From NCBI GenBank assembly GCA_934755305.1, contig CAKVLD010000048.1, positions 1 through 22,900 on the forward strand: DNA of 22,900 bases. Reading direction: 5' to 3'. A program made the position numbers and the translations under genes. The notes beneath the pieces are model-generated. The model searched no databases. It was not told the DNA's origin and saw only the letters and a list, made by a program, of their open reading frames with translations. This DNA comes from an uncultured Clostridium sp. GTDB lineage: Bacteria > Bacillota > Clostridia > Clostridiales > Clostridiaceae. This document shows positions 15,027 through 21,391 of the stretch, one piece after another (the stretch's first letter is position 1; each line of letters opens with the position of its first letter).

Positions 15027-16421
15027 TTAAAGAATATCACCATTAAAAATTTCAAAAGCATCTATAGAAATAGTTGCTGCTGTTGAATCAAATCCATATA
15101 GTCCAGTATATTCTATATAAACTGTATGAACTGAATTAGTAAGATCTGTTTTTTCAAAAGCTACTCCTTTATATTCCATAACATCATTAAACATATCTGC
15201 TGAATAGACCTCACCATCAATAAATACCTTAGCTACACCTTTATTAGATGCTAAAGTTGAAAGTATTCTGATACCATCTCCCTTAAATGTAAAGCTTAGG
15301 TTCGCACCAGCTTCATATGCATATTTTTCAGTAGAATTACTATAAGAGCTATTTACTTTTTCTTCCCAAGCTCCTGAATAAACTATTTTTGAATTATTTT
15401 CTTCTACAGTCTTAATATTTTTATTCGGATTTTCTACTATTGTATTATTTAACATCCATACTTCACCTGATAATTCAATACCTGCTTGATTTGCACCTGG
15501 ATATTGTCCCCATGATCCATTAAATATAACTTTTCCACTTACTATTTTATCAGTCGTAAAAGTATACCATCCATCTCCTTCTGCAGTCATAGCTGTTCCT
15601 GGCCAATTTCCTGTATATTTTACTGCTGTATTTCCATCTCCTGTGTATACATAAATATTAGGAGCTCCATTCCAACTATCATTTTTAACATGTACTATTA
15701 AAGAATCTTCTTTTGATAACTTTGAATATTCAAAAACTACTGTTTTATCATCAGAAGTAAATTCTCCTGTACTATTAGAAGGTGTAGACACCAACTTATA
15801 TCCATCTATGTTTTTAGGAGCCACATTGTACTTTGTACCAATTTGTCCTGTTAATACTTCACTATTTCCTATTTCTACTCCAGTTTCTTTATCTACATAT
15901 TTAACATTTACTGTTCCTTTTTCAGGTTTTTCAACTATATGATTATTTAATATCCATACTTCGCCTGATAAATCTAGACCTGGTTGATTTACCCCTGGAT
16001 ATTGTCCCCATGATCCATTGAATATAACTTTGCCACTTGCTATTTTATCTGTTTTATAAGTGTACCACCCATCTCCTTCTGCAGTCATAGCTGCCCCTGG
16101 CCAATTTTCTGCATATTTTACTGCTGTATTTCCATCTCCTGTGTATACATAAATATTAGGAGCTCCATTCCAACTATCATTTTTAACATGTACCTCTAAC
16201 TTATCTGATATTCTATTGTTTATATTTAATAAATTATTAGTTAATCTCCCTCCGCTTTCGTAATCGTTTCCATTTTTAAGTGAATTAATTATTGTACTTG
16301 CTTTTGAAGCCTGTCCAAAATTACTTATATCACTTGTTGAAGCCATTACTATATTATTAGAAACTAATACAGCAAAAACCATAGTTAACCCTAAAATATC
16401 TTTTACTTTTTTTAAATTCAT
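15027..16421 (-). CDS. Secreted non-catalytic protein with two CBM26-like starch-binding modules
   Basis: The 464-residue protein has a signal peptide (1-27). Two nearly identical modules of about 89 residues (75-163 and 241-329) carry VHVKNDSWNGAPNIYVYTGD, then WPG, AMTAEGDGWYT, KVIFNGSWGQYPG and a final LSGEVW. This is the pattern of CBM26 starch-binding modules, with their conserved tryptophans and tyrosines. Between them (169-233) is a MucBP-like domain (VNVKYVDKETG, then GYKL and a VVFEYSK end). Residues 338-461 are the C-terminal beta-sandwich also found in the next gene (matching GVAKVFIDGEVYSADM and ISIDAFE). No enzyme domain or wall-sorting signal is present. AAGGAGG lies 7 bases before the ATG, and a second AGGAGG lies further up (16461-16468). 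First gene of a likely two-gene starch-adhesion operon. Confidence 0.85.
   Translation of the reverse strand: MNLKKVKDILGLTMVFAVLVSNNIVMASTSDISNFGQASKASTIINSLKNGNDYESGGRLTNNLLNINNRISDKLEVHVKNDSWNGAPNIYVYTGDGNTAVKYAENWPGAAMTAEGDGWYTYKTDKIASGKVIFNGSWGQYPGVNQPGLDLSGEVWILNNHIVEKPEKGTVNVKYVDKETGVEIGNSEVLTGQIGTKYNVAPKNIDGYKLVSTPSNSTGEFTSDDKTVVFEYSKLSKEDSLIVHVKNDSWNGAPNIYVYTGDGNTAVKYTGNWPGTAMTAEGDGWYTFTTDKIVSGKVIFNGSWGQYPGANQAGIELSGEVWMLNNTIVENPNKNIKTVEENNSKIVYSGAWEEKVNSSYSNSTEKYAYEAGANLSFTFKGDGIRILSTLASNKGVAKVFIDGEVYSADMFNDVMEYKGVAFEKTDLTNSVHTVYIEYTGLYGFDSTAATISIDAFEIFNGDIL
15615..15695. repeat. 81-bp perfect direct repeat, copy in the second CBM26-like module
   Basis: Identical over 81 bases to 16113-16193, in register at 498 bases (166 codons). 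Identity extends with scattered differences over most of both modules, showing recent duplication or gene conversion. Confidence 0.9.
16113..16193. repeat. 81-bp perfect direct repeat, copy in the first CBM26-like module
   Basis: Partner of 15615-15695. Recombination between the copies would delete one CBM26 module and the MucBP-like domain in frame. Confidence 0.9.
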
Positions 16422-16460
16422 AATAAAACCTCCTTATTTTTATTTTATAGAAAAATACTA

Positions 16461-16486
16461 TCCTCCTTTATTATTTTTTTATTATA
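16461..16486 (-). promoter_or_regulatory. Possible -10 element and extra ribosome binding site before the CBM26 gene
   Basis: TATAAT (16486-16481) lacks a good -35 at 17 bases. About 15 bases downstream is AAGGAGG without a usable start codon behind it, in addition to the AAGGAGG used by the gene. The upstream copy may be a vestige or a ribosome standby site. Confidence 0.35.
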
Positions 16487-16686
16487 CCAAACACCAAAAC
16501 AAACTAATATCCCATTTATTTCAATACTTGTTAATTTAATAATACTTCTATTAAAAAACCTTTTCAATTATTTTCTTGTATTTTTCATTTTTCGTAAAAT
16601 ATTACATATATATTTTTGTGCAAATTGTAGAATAAAAAAATAATATTATTTTTTCTATTTAGTTTTAATTAAGATTTTTTCATCTG

Positions 16687-16718
16687 TTAAGATAATGTTA
16701 AGATTTCTATGTTATAAT
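16687..16718 (+). promoter_or_regulatory. Plus-strand promoter with an 11-bp direct repeat like a PhoP/OmpR-family box
   Basis: TGTTAAGA occurs twice, 11 bases apart (16686-16693, 16697-16704), and the second copy ends about 10 bases before a perfect TATAAT (16713-16718). There is no consensus -35. This spacing is that of promoters activated by PhoB/PhoP-type regulators. No protein gene follows on this strand before the terminator at 16861. Confidence 0.4.
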
Positions 16719-16768
16719 TAAATTGTAAATATATTATAAGATAATTATGATATAAACTCTATTAACTT

Positions 16769-16814
16769 CTAATTTAATAAAACTTCATTTTATTCTCATT
16801 TTTTATTAAATTAG
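16769..16814. repeat. Inverted repeat, 14-bp perfect arms
   Basis: CTAATTTAATAAAA (16769-16782) pairs with TTTTATTAAATTAG (16801-16814) around an 18-base loop. It is all A/T except the outer pair, and no T-run follows, so it is not a typical terminator. Confidence 0.55.
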
Positions 16815-16860
16815 ATAAATGTAGCAATTATTTTGCTTACTATAATCTTTTTACAATACA

Positions 16861-16911
16861 AAAAATAAGTGAACAATAACATCTATCACTCTATTGTTCA
16901 CTTATTTTTTT
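16861..16911. terminator. Bidirectional terminator below the COG0523 / small-protein operon
   Basis: An 18-bp perfect stem, 16861-16878 with 16892-16909 (core AAGTGAACAATA), has a 13-base loop and T-runs in both directions. On the minus strand it ends the operon that stops at 16915. On the plus strand it could end the candidate RNA. Confidence 0.85.
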
Positions 16912-16914
16912 ATC

Positions 16915-17163
16915 TTATTTTACTTCTATGTTTATATTTTTAACATCTAAATTCAAAGATGTACATGCAGCTAAAATAAATGGTTTATAAAAATTTCTAA
17001 CCTCACTAGCTATACTTTCATCTCTGCAATACCAAGTTAATGTATCTCCATCAAAATTAGCACTGTGACACCCGTAATTAAAATATTTTCTATATGATTT
17101 TTCTGATATCTCACCTTTAATAATTTCTTTTATATTTTCTTCAAGTCCAATATTTTCTGCCAT
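16915..17163 (-). CDS. Small protein resembling the N-terminal domain (domain I) of DnaA
   Basis: The 82-residue protein begins with helices (LEENIKEIIKGEIS, then EKSYRKYFNYG), followed by a strand with GDTLTWYC (39-46), an RDESIASEVRNFYKPFILAA helix (47-66) and a last strand VKNINIEV. Order and motifs resemble DnaA domain I of Firmicutes: helix, S-(Y/F)-x-x-(W/Y), then GDTLT, E-x-x-(R/S), a helix with Y-x-x-x-I and an end strand. No AAA+ or DNA-binding domain follows, so it would be a free-standing domain I, a fold used for protein contacts. It starts 11 bases after the COG0523 GTPase gene and shares its transcript and terminator. The similarity is my reading of pattern and length, not a computed match. 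The alternative is an unrelated conserved small partner of the GTPase. Confidence 0.55.
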   Translation of the reverse strand: MAENIGLEENIKEIIKGEISEKSYRKYFNYGCHSANFDGDTLTWYCRDESIASEVRNFYKPFILAACTSLNLDVKNINIEVK

Positions 17164-17174
17164 TATATATTCCT

Positions 17175-18302
17175 CTACTTATCTAAACATTTATCTAAAG
17201 AGTCTTTAATAAACTCTTTATCCATATTTTGACCTATAAATACTAATTTTATAACTCTATCACCATAAGTATCATCCCAGTTCTTTCTTAGGTCTTCATT
17301 CATAGCTAAAGCTTGTTTTCTTTCATATTCTGTTCCTGCTGCAAACCATCTACCTACAGCAACTGATTGCATTTGTTGTCCTGCTTGTTCAAACATATAA
17401 GACATGTCTCTTTCATCTGAAAACCATAATATTCCCTTACATCTTATTACATTCTTAGGCCATTTATCTACAAAAGCCTCAAACTTTTCTGTATTAAAAG
17501 GTACTCTTCTTTCATACACAAATGTTGATATACCGTATTCTTCTGTTTCTCCTTCCTCTTCATCTTCATCATTTTCTAATTCCTTAACCCAGCCTGCTGA
17601 CATACTAGCTGTTTTAAAATCAAAAGATTTAGTATCAAGGATTTTACTTACATCTACCTTTCCATAATTAGTCTCTATAATTTCAGCTGTTGGTTGAAGT
17701 TTCTTAACTATAGCTCTAACCTTTGCTAATTCTTCTTCACTTAATTCATCAACCTTATTTAAAATTACAGTATTACAGAATTCTATTTGTTGAATTAATA
17801 AATTTTCTATATCTTCATCATCTATTTTTTCAGTTTCAAGTAACTTTTCACCACAAGAAAATTCACTTACAAGCCTTAATGCATCAACAACAGAAACTAC
17901 ATTATCTAATCTACATATTTTAGGTAAGTTTTCATTTTCTAACAATGTATCCATCATTGTTATAGTTTGAGCTATTGGTATTGGTTCACATATTCCACTT
18001 GCTTCAATTAATATATAATCAAAACGACCAGTTCTTATAAGTTCTGTAATTTGCTTTATTAAATCTAATTTTAACGTACAACATATACATCCATTTGATA
18101 AAGGTACTAAGTTTTCTTCTTGTTCTGTAGCTATTCCACCTTTATCTATTAGTGCTGCATCAATATTAACTTCTCCAATATCATTTACTATTACTGCAAC
18201 CTTATATCCTTTTTGGTTATTTAAAACATGATTTAATAAAGTTGTCTTTCCTGCACCTAAATAACCTGTAAGTAAAGTTATTGGTACTACTTTTACTGAC
18301 AT
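17175..18302 (-). CDS. COG0523 (CobW/G3E) GTPase, putative metal chaperone
   Basis: The 375-residue protein has the Walker A motif GYLGAGKTT (13-21), the family's metal-binding switch motif GCICC (Cys72, Cys74, Cys75), the strand ILIEASGICEP (98-107), SVVD (137-140) and the guanine-specificity motif NKVD (182-185). The C-terminal CobW_C domain spans about 258-375. Between the two halves lies a strongly acidic linker (241-254, mostly D and E) instead of the His-rich stretch of many zinc members. Such GTPases deliver zinc, cobalt or another metal to client enzymes; the metal here is not predictable. A TTGACA/TAAAAT promoter lies upstream, with GAAAGGAAG before the ATG. The small gene downstream is in the same operon. 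No Zur-type operator was recognised. Confidence 0.88.
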   Translation of the reverse strand: MSVKVVPITLLTGYLGAGKTTLLNHVLNNQKGYKVAVIVNDIGEVNIDAALIDKGGIATEQEENLVPLSNGCICCTLKLDLIKQITELIRTGRFDYILIEASGICEPIPIAQTITMMDTLLENENLPKICRLDNVVSVVDALRLVSEFSCGEKLLETEKIDDEDIENLLIQQIEFCNTVILNKVDELSEEELAKVRAIVKKLQPTAEIIETNYGKVDVSKILDTKSFDFKTASMSAGWVKELENDEDEEEGETEEYGISTFVYERRVPFNTEKFEAFVDKWPKNVIRCKGILWFSDERDMSYMFEQAGQQMQSVAVGRWFAAGTEYERKQALAMNEDLRKNWDDTYGDRVIKLVFIGQNMDKEFIKDSLDKCLDK

Positions 18303-18364
18303 AAAAATTACTTCCTTTCTATAAAATAAATATTTTTATATGTTTACTCTTAATCACAATGAAA

Positions 18365-18392
18365 ATTTTAGCATTTCTACATTATTTGTCAA
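18365..18392 (-). promoter_or_regulatory. Promoter of the COG0523 operon
   Basis: On the minus strand TTGACA (18392-18387) and TAAAAT (18370-18365) are separated by 16 bases. It lies right after the terminator of the upstream gene. Confidence 0.6.
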
Positions 18393-18403
18393 TCTTATAT
18401 TTA

Positions 18404-18438
18404 CAAAAAAATAGCTACCTATTTATACAATAGGTAAC
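18404..18438 (-). terminator. Terminator of the CNNM/CorC-type gene
   Basis: An 8-bp stem, TACCTATT with AATAGGTA (18416-18423, 18429-18436), has a 5-base loop and a run of seven T after it on the minus strand. Confidence 0.8.
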
Positions 18439-18542
18439 TGCTTGTATTTTAACGTATTTTCCATCCTGCATAACTTAAAACCAGTAAAATTCAGTGTTCA
18501 CTAGCAAAAAAATTTTATAATTTCATTTACGTTAAAAACTTA

Positions 18543-19877
18543 TTAACTCGTGACTTTTTCTTTATTTTTATCTAAAATACATACAATTGCTTTCTCCACC
18601 TTATGATCTCTAATTTCAATTACCTTTATAGTAAGACCTGCCACTTCAACTTGAATACAACTTCCATCTTCAGGAAACTTACCTAAAGTTCCAAAAACTA
18701 ATCCATTAAAAGTATCAAACTCTTCTTTAGGCAAAGTGATATTTAAAGCATCTTCTACATCATTTAAAAGTGCTGATCCACGAATTGTCCATGTATTTGA
18801 ATTAATTTGTTTAATTTCAGGTTCCTCTTCTATTCCTTGGCTTTTTGTAATAAAATCACCAAGAAGCTGTTCAATTAAATCATTCATTGTAACTATTCCT
18901 ATAATCCCACCATATTCATCTAATACATTTACAAAATAATTCTTAGATTCCTTCATATTCCGAAATAGTACATCTGCCTTTACACCTTCTGGTACAAAAT
19001 AAGGTTTCTTAACAGCCTTATCTATAATATTCTCTTTATTTTTATTATCCAACCTAAAATATTCTTTTGAATCTAATATACCAACTATATCATCTACAGA
19101 TTCGTTACAAATTGGATAAAATCTATGATGACTATCCTTAATAGTTTTTTCCCAAACTTCTATAGATTCCTCCAGCCATAGCATAGATAATTCAGTTCTA
19201 TGAGTCGCTATTTCACCAGCTGTTAAATCATCAAACTCAAATACATTTTGAATAATCTCATTTTCGTCTTGTGCTATTATTCCTTTCTTGCTACCTTCTT
19301 CTAATAACATCCTTATTTCTTCTTCAGTTAATTCTTCATCTTCATTATTAGGATCAATTCCAATAAGCTTCAATACACCATTAGTAGATTTAGTTAACAA
19401 CCATACAATTGGTGCAAATATTTTTGATATAATAATTATTCCTCCTGACATTGCAAGTGAAATTTTTTCTGATTTTCTCATTGCAATTCTCTTTGGAACT
19501 AGCTCCCCAAAAATCAATGTTACATAGGATAATATAATGGTAATACAAATAACTGATAAAGTATCTAAAGTATCTCTTGGAATTTTAATCCCCAAACTTA
19601 TAATGTAATCAACTATTATGTTAGAAAAATTATCTGCTGCAAAGGCACTTCCTAAAAAACCTGATAAAGTTATAGCTACCTGAATAGTTGCTAAGAACTT
19701 AGCAGGTTCATTAATAAGACTTATTAATCTATCTGCTCTTTTATCTCCATTAGCAGAAAGCTTTTTTAACTTATTATCTTTCATTGATATAACAGCAATC
19801 TCCGCACAAGCAAAAATAGCATTACAAAATATTAAAATAACCTGTAATAACAACATAAGTGGTATAGAATCTTTCAA
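18543..19877 (-). CDS. CNNM/CorC-type membrane protein (DUF21, CBS pair, CorC_HlyC domain)
   Basis: The protein starts with a DUF21 (CNNM) membrane domain of about 185 residues, including FACAEIAVISM, VAITLSGFLGSAFAA and the conserved GELVPKRIA. A CBS pair follows (about 200-335; ITLS-type membrane part is over, and NYFVNVLDEYGGIIGIVT with NDLIEQLLGDF marks the second CBS). A C-terminal CorC_HlyC domain comes last (about 355-435; FDTFNGLVFGTLG). Such proteins are called hemolysin-like but are thought to handle Mg2+ or Co2+ efflux or tolerance. The first in-frame TTG (19892) lies inside the GGAGGAG binding site; the TTG at 19877, 6 bases behind it, is the better start (444 aa). It has a 180-base leader containing a short ORF, and a strong terminator. 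No partner genes. Confidence 0.88.
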   Translation of the reverse strand: MKDSIPLMLLLQVILIFCNAIFACAEIAVISMKDNKLKKLSANGDKRADRLISLINEPAKFLATIQVAITLSGFLGSAFAADNFSNIIVDYIISLGIKIPRDTLDTLSVICITIILSYVTLIFGELVPKRIAMRKSEKISLAMSGGIIIISKIFAPIVWLLTKSTNGVLKLIGIDPNNEDEELTEEEIRMLLEEGSKKGIIAQDENEIIQNVFEFDDLTAGEIATHRTELSMLWLEESIEVWEKTIKDSHHRFYPICNESVDDIVGILDSKEYFRLDNKNKENIIDKAVKKPYFVPEGVKADVLFRNMKESKNYFVNVLDEYGGIIGIVTMNDLIEQLLGDFITKSQGIEEEPEIKQINSNTWTIRGSALLNDVEDALNITLPKEEFDTFNGLVFGTLGKFPEDGSCIQVEVAGLTIKVIEIRDHKVEKAIVCILDKNKEKVTS

Positions 19878-19935
19878 TATACTCTCCTCCAAAATATAAA
19901 ATATTAATTTTAATTTATTAATAACATAGCTAAAA

Positions 19936-20025
19936 TCATTCTCTTAAACGTAGACTATGTCCAAATATATTAAAATTAATATACAAGGGAGGCTTATCGG
20001 AACTACCAAAATCCTCTTCTTTCAT
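19936..20025 (-). CDS. Possible 29-residue leader ORF upstream of the CNNM/CorC-type gene
   Basis: ATG 20025 to TGA 19938-19936 encodes 29 residues (MKEEDFGSSDKPPLYINF at the start). It lies in the predicted leader of the CNNM gene. Its ribosome binding site is poor (AAAGGA is 14 bases upstream). Short hairpin-forming arms (ACATAG/CTATGT) overlap its end. It could be a leader peptide controlling the transporter, or chance. Confidence 0.25.
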   Translation of the reverse strand: MKEEDFGSSDKPPLYINFNIFGHSLRLRE

Positions 20026-20063
20026 TCTCTACTCAAACATCCTTTCAAAATAAATATATTATT

Positions 20064-20092
20064 ATTATATTATATTTTTATTTGCTTTTCAC
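20064..20092 (-). promoter_or_regulatory. Possible promoter of the CNNM/CorC-type gene
   Basis: On the minus strand GTGAAA (20092-20087) and TATAAT (20069-20064) are 17 bases apart. A second overlapping TATAAT exists at 20074-20069. The -35 is only a fair match. Confidence 0.45.
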
Positions 20093-20131
20093 TTTTTGGG
20101 TAATAAAAGTATTATTTTTCTAAATATATAT

Positions 20132-20160
20132 TTAACATTTAAGATTAATAGTGCTATAAT
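20132..20160 (+). promoter_or_regulatory. Promoter of the plus-strand small coiled-coil gene, divergent from the CNNM gene
   Basis: TTAACA (20132-20137) and TATAAT (20155-20160) are separated by 17 bases. RNA from here would carry a leader of about 370 bases before the ATG at 20535. The leader has AT-rich hairpins (for example TACTAT/ATAGTA near 20438) but no riboswitch class I recognise. Confidence 0.55.
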
Positions 20161-20534
20161 CAAGTTAAGGTAATAAATATTCTTTATTATCTTAAAGATC
20201 TTAATTATATGTATTTTTTAAGATAAAAAGTGTTAGAAAAATTAATATCATTATTAAAAGAGGTGTTTTTTCATATAGAGTAATAGTATAAGTGCAGAAA
20301 ATTCATTCACATAGATGCTAAATTAATATCCAAGAAGACAGGACAAAATATTTAATTTAATATTTAATACTGTGGAAATTAGAAGTGCATATATTGAGAA
20401 TTGAAGTAAAAATCCCTGCAGTATATCAAACTTTATTTTACTATATAAATAGTATTGTTTAATATAAGCAAAATAGAATTGCAGAATTTTATTTCTATAT
20501 AAAATAATATTTTTTAAGAAAGAAGTAATGTAAA

Positions 20535-20708
20535 ATGACAAAAATGGCTATAGAAATAGATATTAAAAATGAAAATGAACTTTTAAGAGTTTGCGAAAAC
20601 AATTTAAAAAATGCAAAGAGTGATACAGAAAAAACTAAATTAAACAACTCAATTTCTAAGATAAAGGCAGAAATTAGTAGACTTGAAGCTGAAGAAAAAG
20701 CAATGTAA
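20535..20708 (+). CDS. 57-residue charged, probably coiled-coil protein of unknown function
   Basis: The frame from ATG 20535 to TAA 20706-20708 encodes 57 residues with no proline or glycine and about 40 percent charged residues. After a short start (MTKMAIEIDIKNENE) it shows heptad-like spacing of L, I and V (LLRVCENNLKNAKSD, then KLNNSISKIKAEISRLEAEE), so it should be one long helix or coiled coil. One cysteine (Cys20) is present. The ribosome binding site is modest (AAGAAG 7 bases upstream); the ATG at 20544 is an alternative start. Coding character (purine-rich third-position A/T, Lys/Glu/Asn-rich) and a promoter and terminator on the same strand support a real gene. Reverse-strand frames over it are shadows. 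I do not recognise the family. Confidence 0.65.
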   Translation: MTKMAIEIDIKNENELLRVCENNLKNAKSDTEKTKLNNSISKIKAEISRLEAEEKAM

Positions 20709-21039
20709 AAGATTTTTATCATATCTATATAAATGATTATTTTTACACAAGTACCATTAATTTAGTTCTAATACTTTTTATTTGATTATTTTTACAGCAA
20801 TAAATACAGAAAGGAGAATAAAACTCAGATGTGGTTTTATCCTCCTTTCTATTTTATTAATTTGTAGTTCTTAGTTTATGCCAACGTATATATATTTATC
20901 AACATTGCCGCTATAACTATTAAAAAATAAATAACATAAAATACAGGTGATATTTATCCACTTCTTTTGTATAATATTTAAAATCATCATGTGTTATTAT
21001 TATACTTATTCTTTCCAATCTACTTGCATAAATATATTT
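20709..21039. other. Gene-free stretch
   Basis: Apart from the terminator at 20808-20857, this holds only a 14-base direct repeat, TGATTATTTTTACA, at 20734-20747 and 20783-20796. I see no gene or RNA in it. Confidence 0.6.
20808..20857 (+). terminator. Terminator behind the 57-residue gene
   Basis: The arms AGAAAGGAG and ATAAAAC (20808-20816, 20818-20824) pair with GTTTTAT and CTCCTTTCT (20834-20840, 20842-20850), with one A/C mismatch and a 9-base loop. T-rich sequence follows. It is about 100 bases past the stop codon. Confidence 0.75.
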
Positions 21040-21310
21040 TTAAGTTAAAGGATTAACTTCAGAATAATCAAATTCATTATATATTTTTTCTATCTCTTTA
21101 GCTATATTAGAATCAATACTAAAGAAGTACTTGCCATATTCTATTCTATCACCAAAAATCCCCACACTTTCTACTTCACCTTTTGTATCTTTAAGCTCAA
21201 TAACATATCCCCCCCCCTTTATACGCTCCATCTAACTTTTCTTCAAGTTTAATTGATTTTAGAATTATACATTTATGTACAATAAAAACAATTAACTTTC
21301 TTTTGATCAT
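21040..21310 (-). pseudogene. Small gene split by a run of nine G (frameshifted or phase-variable)
   Basis: From ATG 21310 the minus strand encodes a basic, hydrophobic start (MIKRKLIVFIVHK) and then KLEEKLDGAYKGGG, reaching the G-run at 21217-21209. After nine G this frame ends within four codons. With eight G it would continue as YVIELKDTKGEVESVGIFGD and on to DYSEVNPLT, stopping at 21040, about 89 residues in all. The second part alone can be read from an ATG at 21231 but has no ribosome binding site. The two halves look like one protein: a strand-rich small domain with an acidic C-terminal helix. No family recognised. The start is uncertain; a later one near KLEEKLDGAY is possible. Confidence 0.5.
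21209..21217. repeat. Homopolymer run of nine C (nine G on the minus strand)
   Basis: A run of nine G/C is exceptional in this AT-rich sequence. It lies inside a small reading frame that would be continuous with eight. Confidence 0.9.
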
Positions 21311-21339
21311 AAACTTATTGACCATGCTGACTTCATAAC

Positions 21340-21373
21340 AAAAAGGACACTCAAATCCTTGAGCATCCTTCTC
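21340..21373 (-). terminator. Terminator of the alcohol dehydrogenase gene
   Basis: On the minus strand AAGGA-TG-CTCAA pairs with TTGAG-TG-TCCTT around a 4-base loop, with a small internal mismatch, and is followed by TTTTTG. Confidence 0.75.
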
Positions 21374-21391
21374 TAAAAAACCATATTACTA

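Larger units (their letters stand above)
16725..16911 (+). ncRNA. Candidate small RNA between the starch-binding operon and the COG0523 operon
   Basis: A TATAAT at 16713-16718 and a strong hairpin with a T-run at 16861-16911 bracket about 185 bases with no convincing reading frame on the plus strand. The interval holds a 14-bp perfect inverted repeat (16769-16782, 16801-16814). No known RNA family was recognised. The prediction rests only on promoter, terminator and internal structure. Confidence 0.3.

Noticed and set aside
19893..20060. M-box (Mg2+) riboswitch before the CNNM/CorC-type gene
   Set aside because: None of the conserved M-box segments (such as the GGUGAGGCUCC-type start) could be found on the minus strand.
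20323..20722. Two minus-strand frames of 72 and 75 codons
   Set aside because: They are antisense to the 57-residue gene and its leader, lack ribosome binding sites and have the Phe/Leu/Ile-rich composition of a shadow frame.
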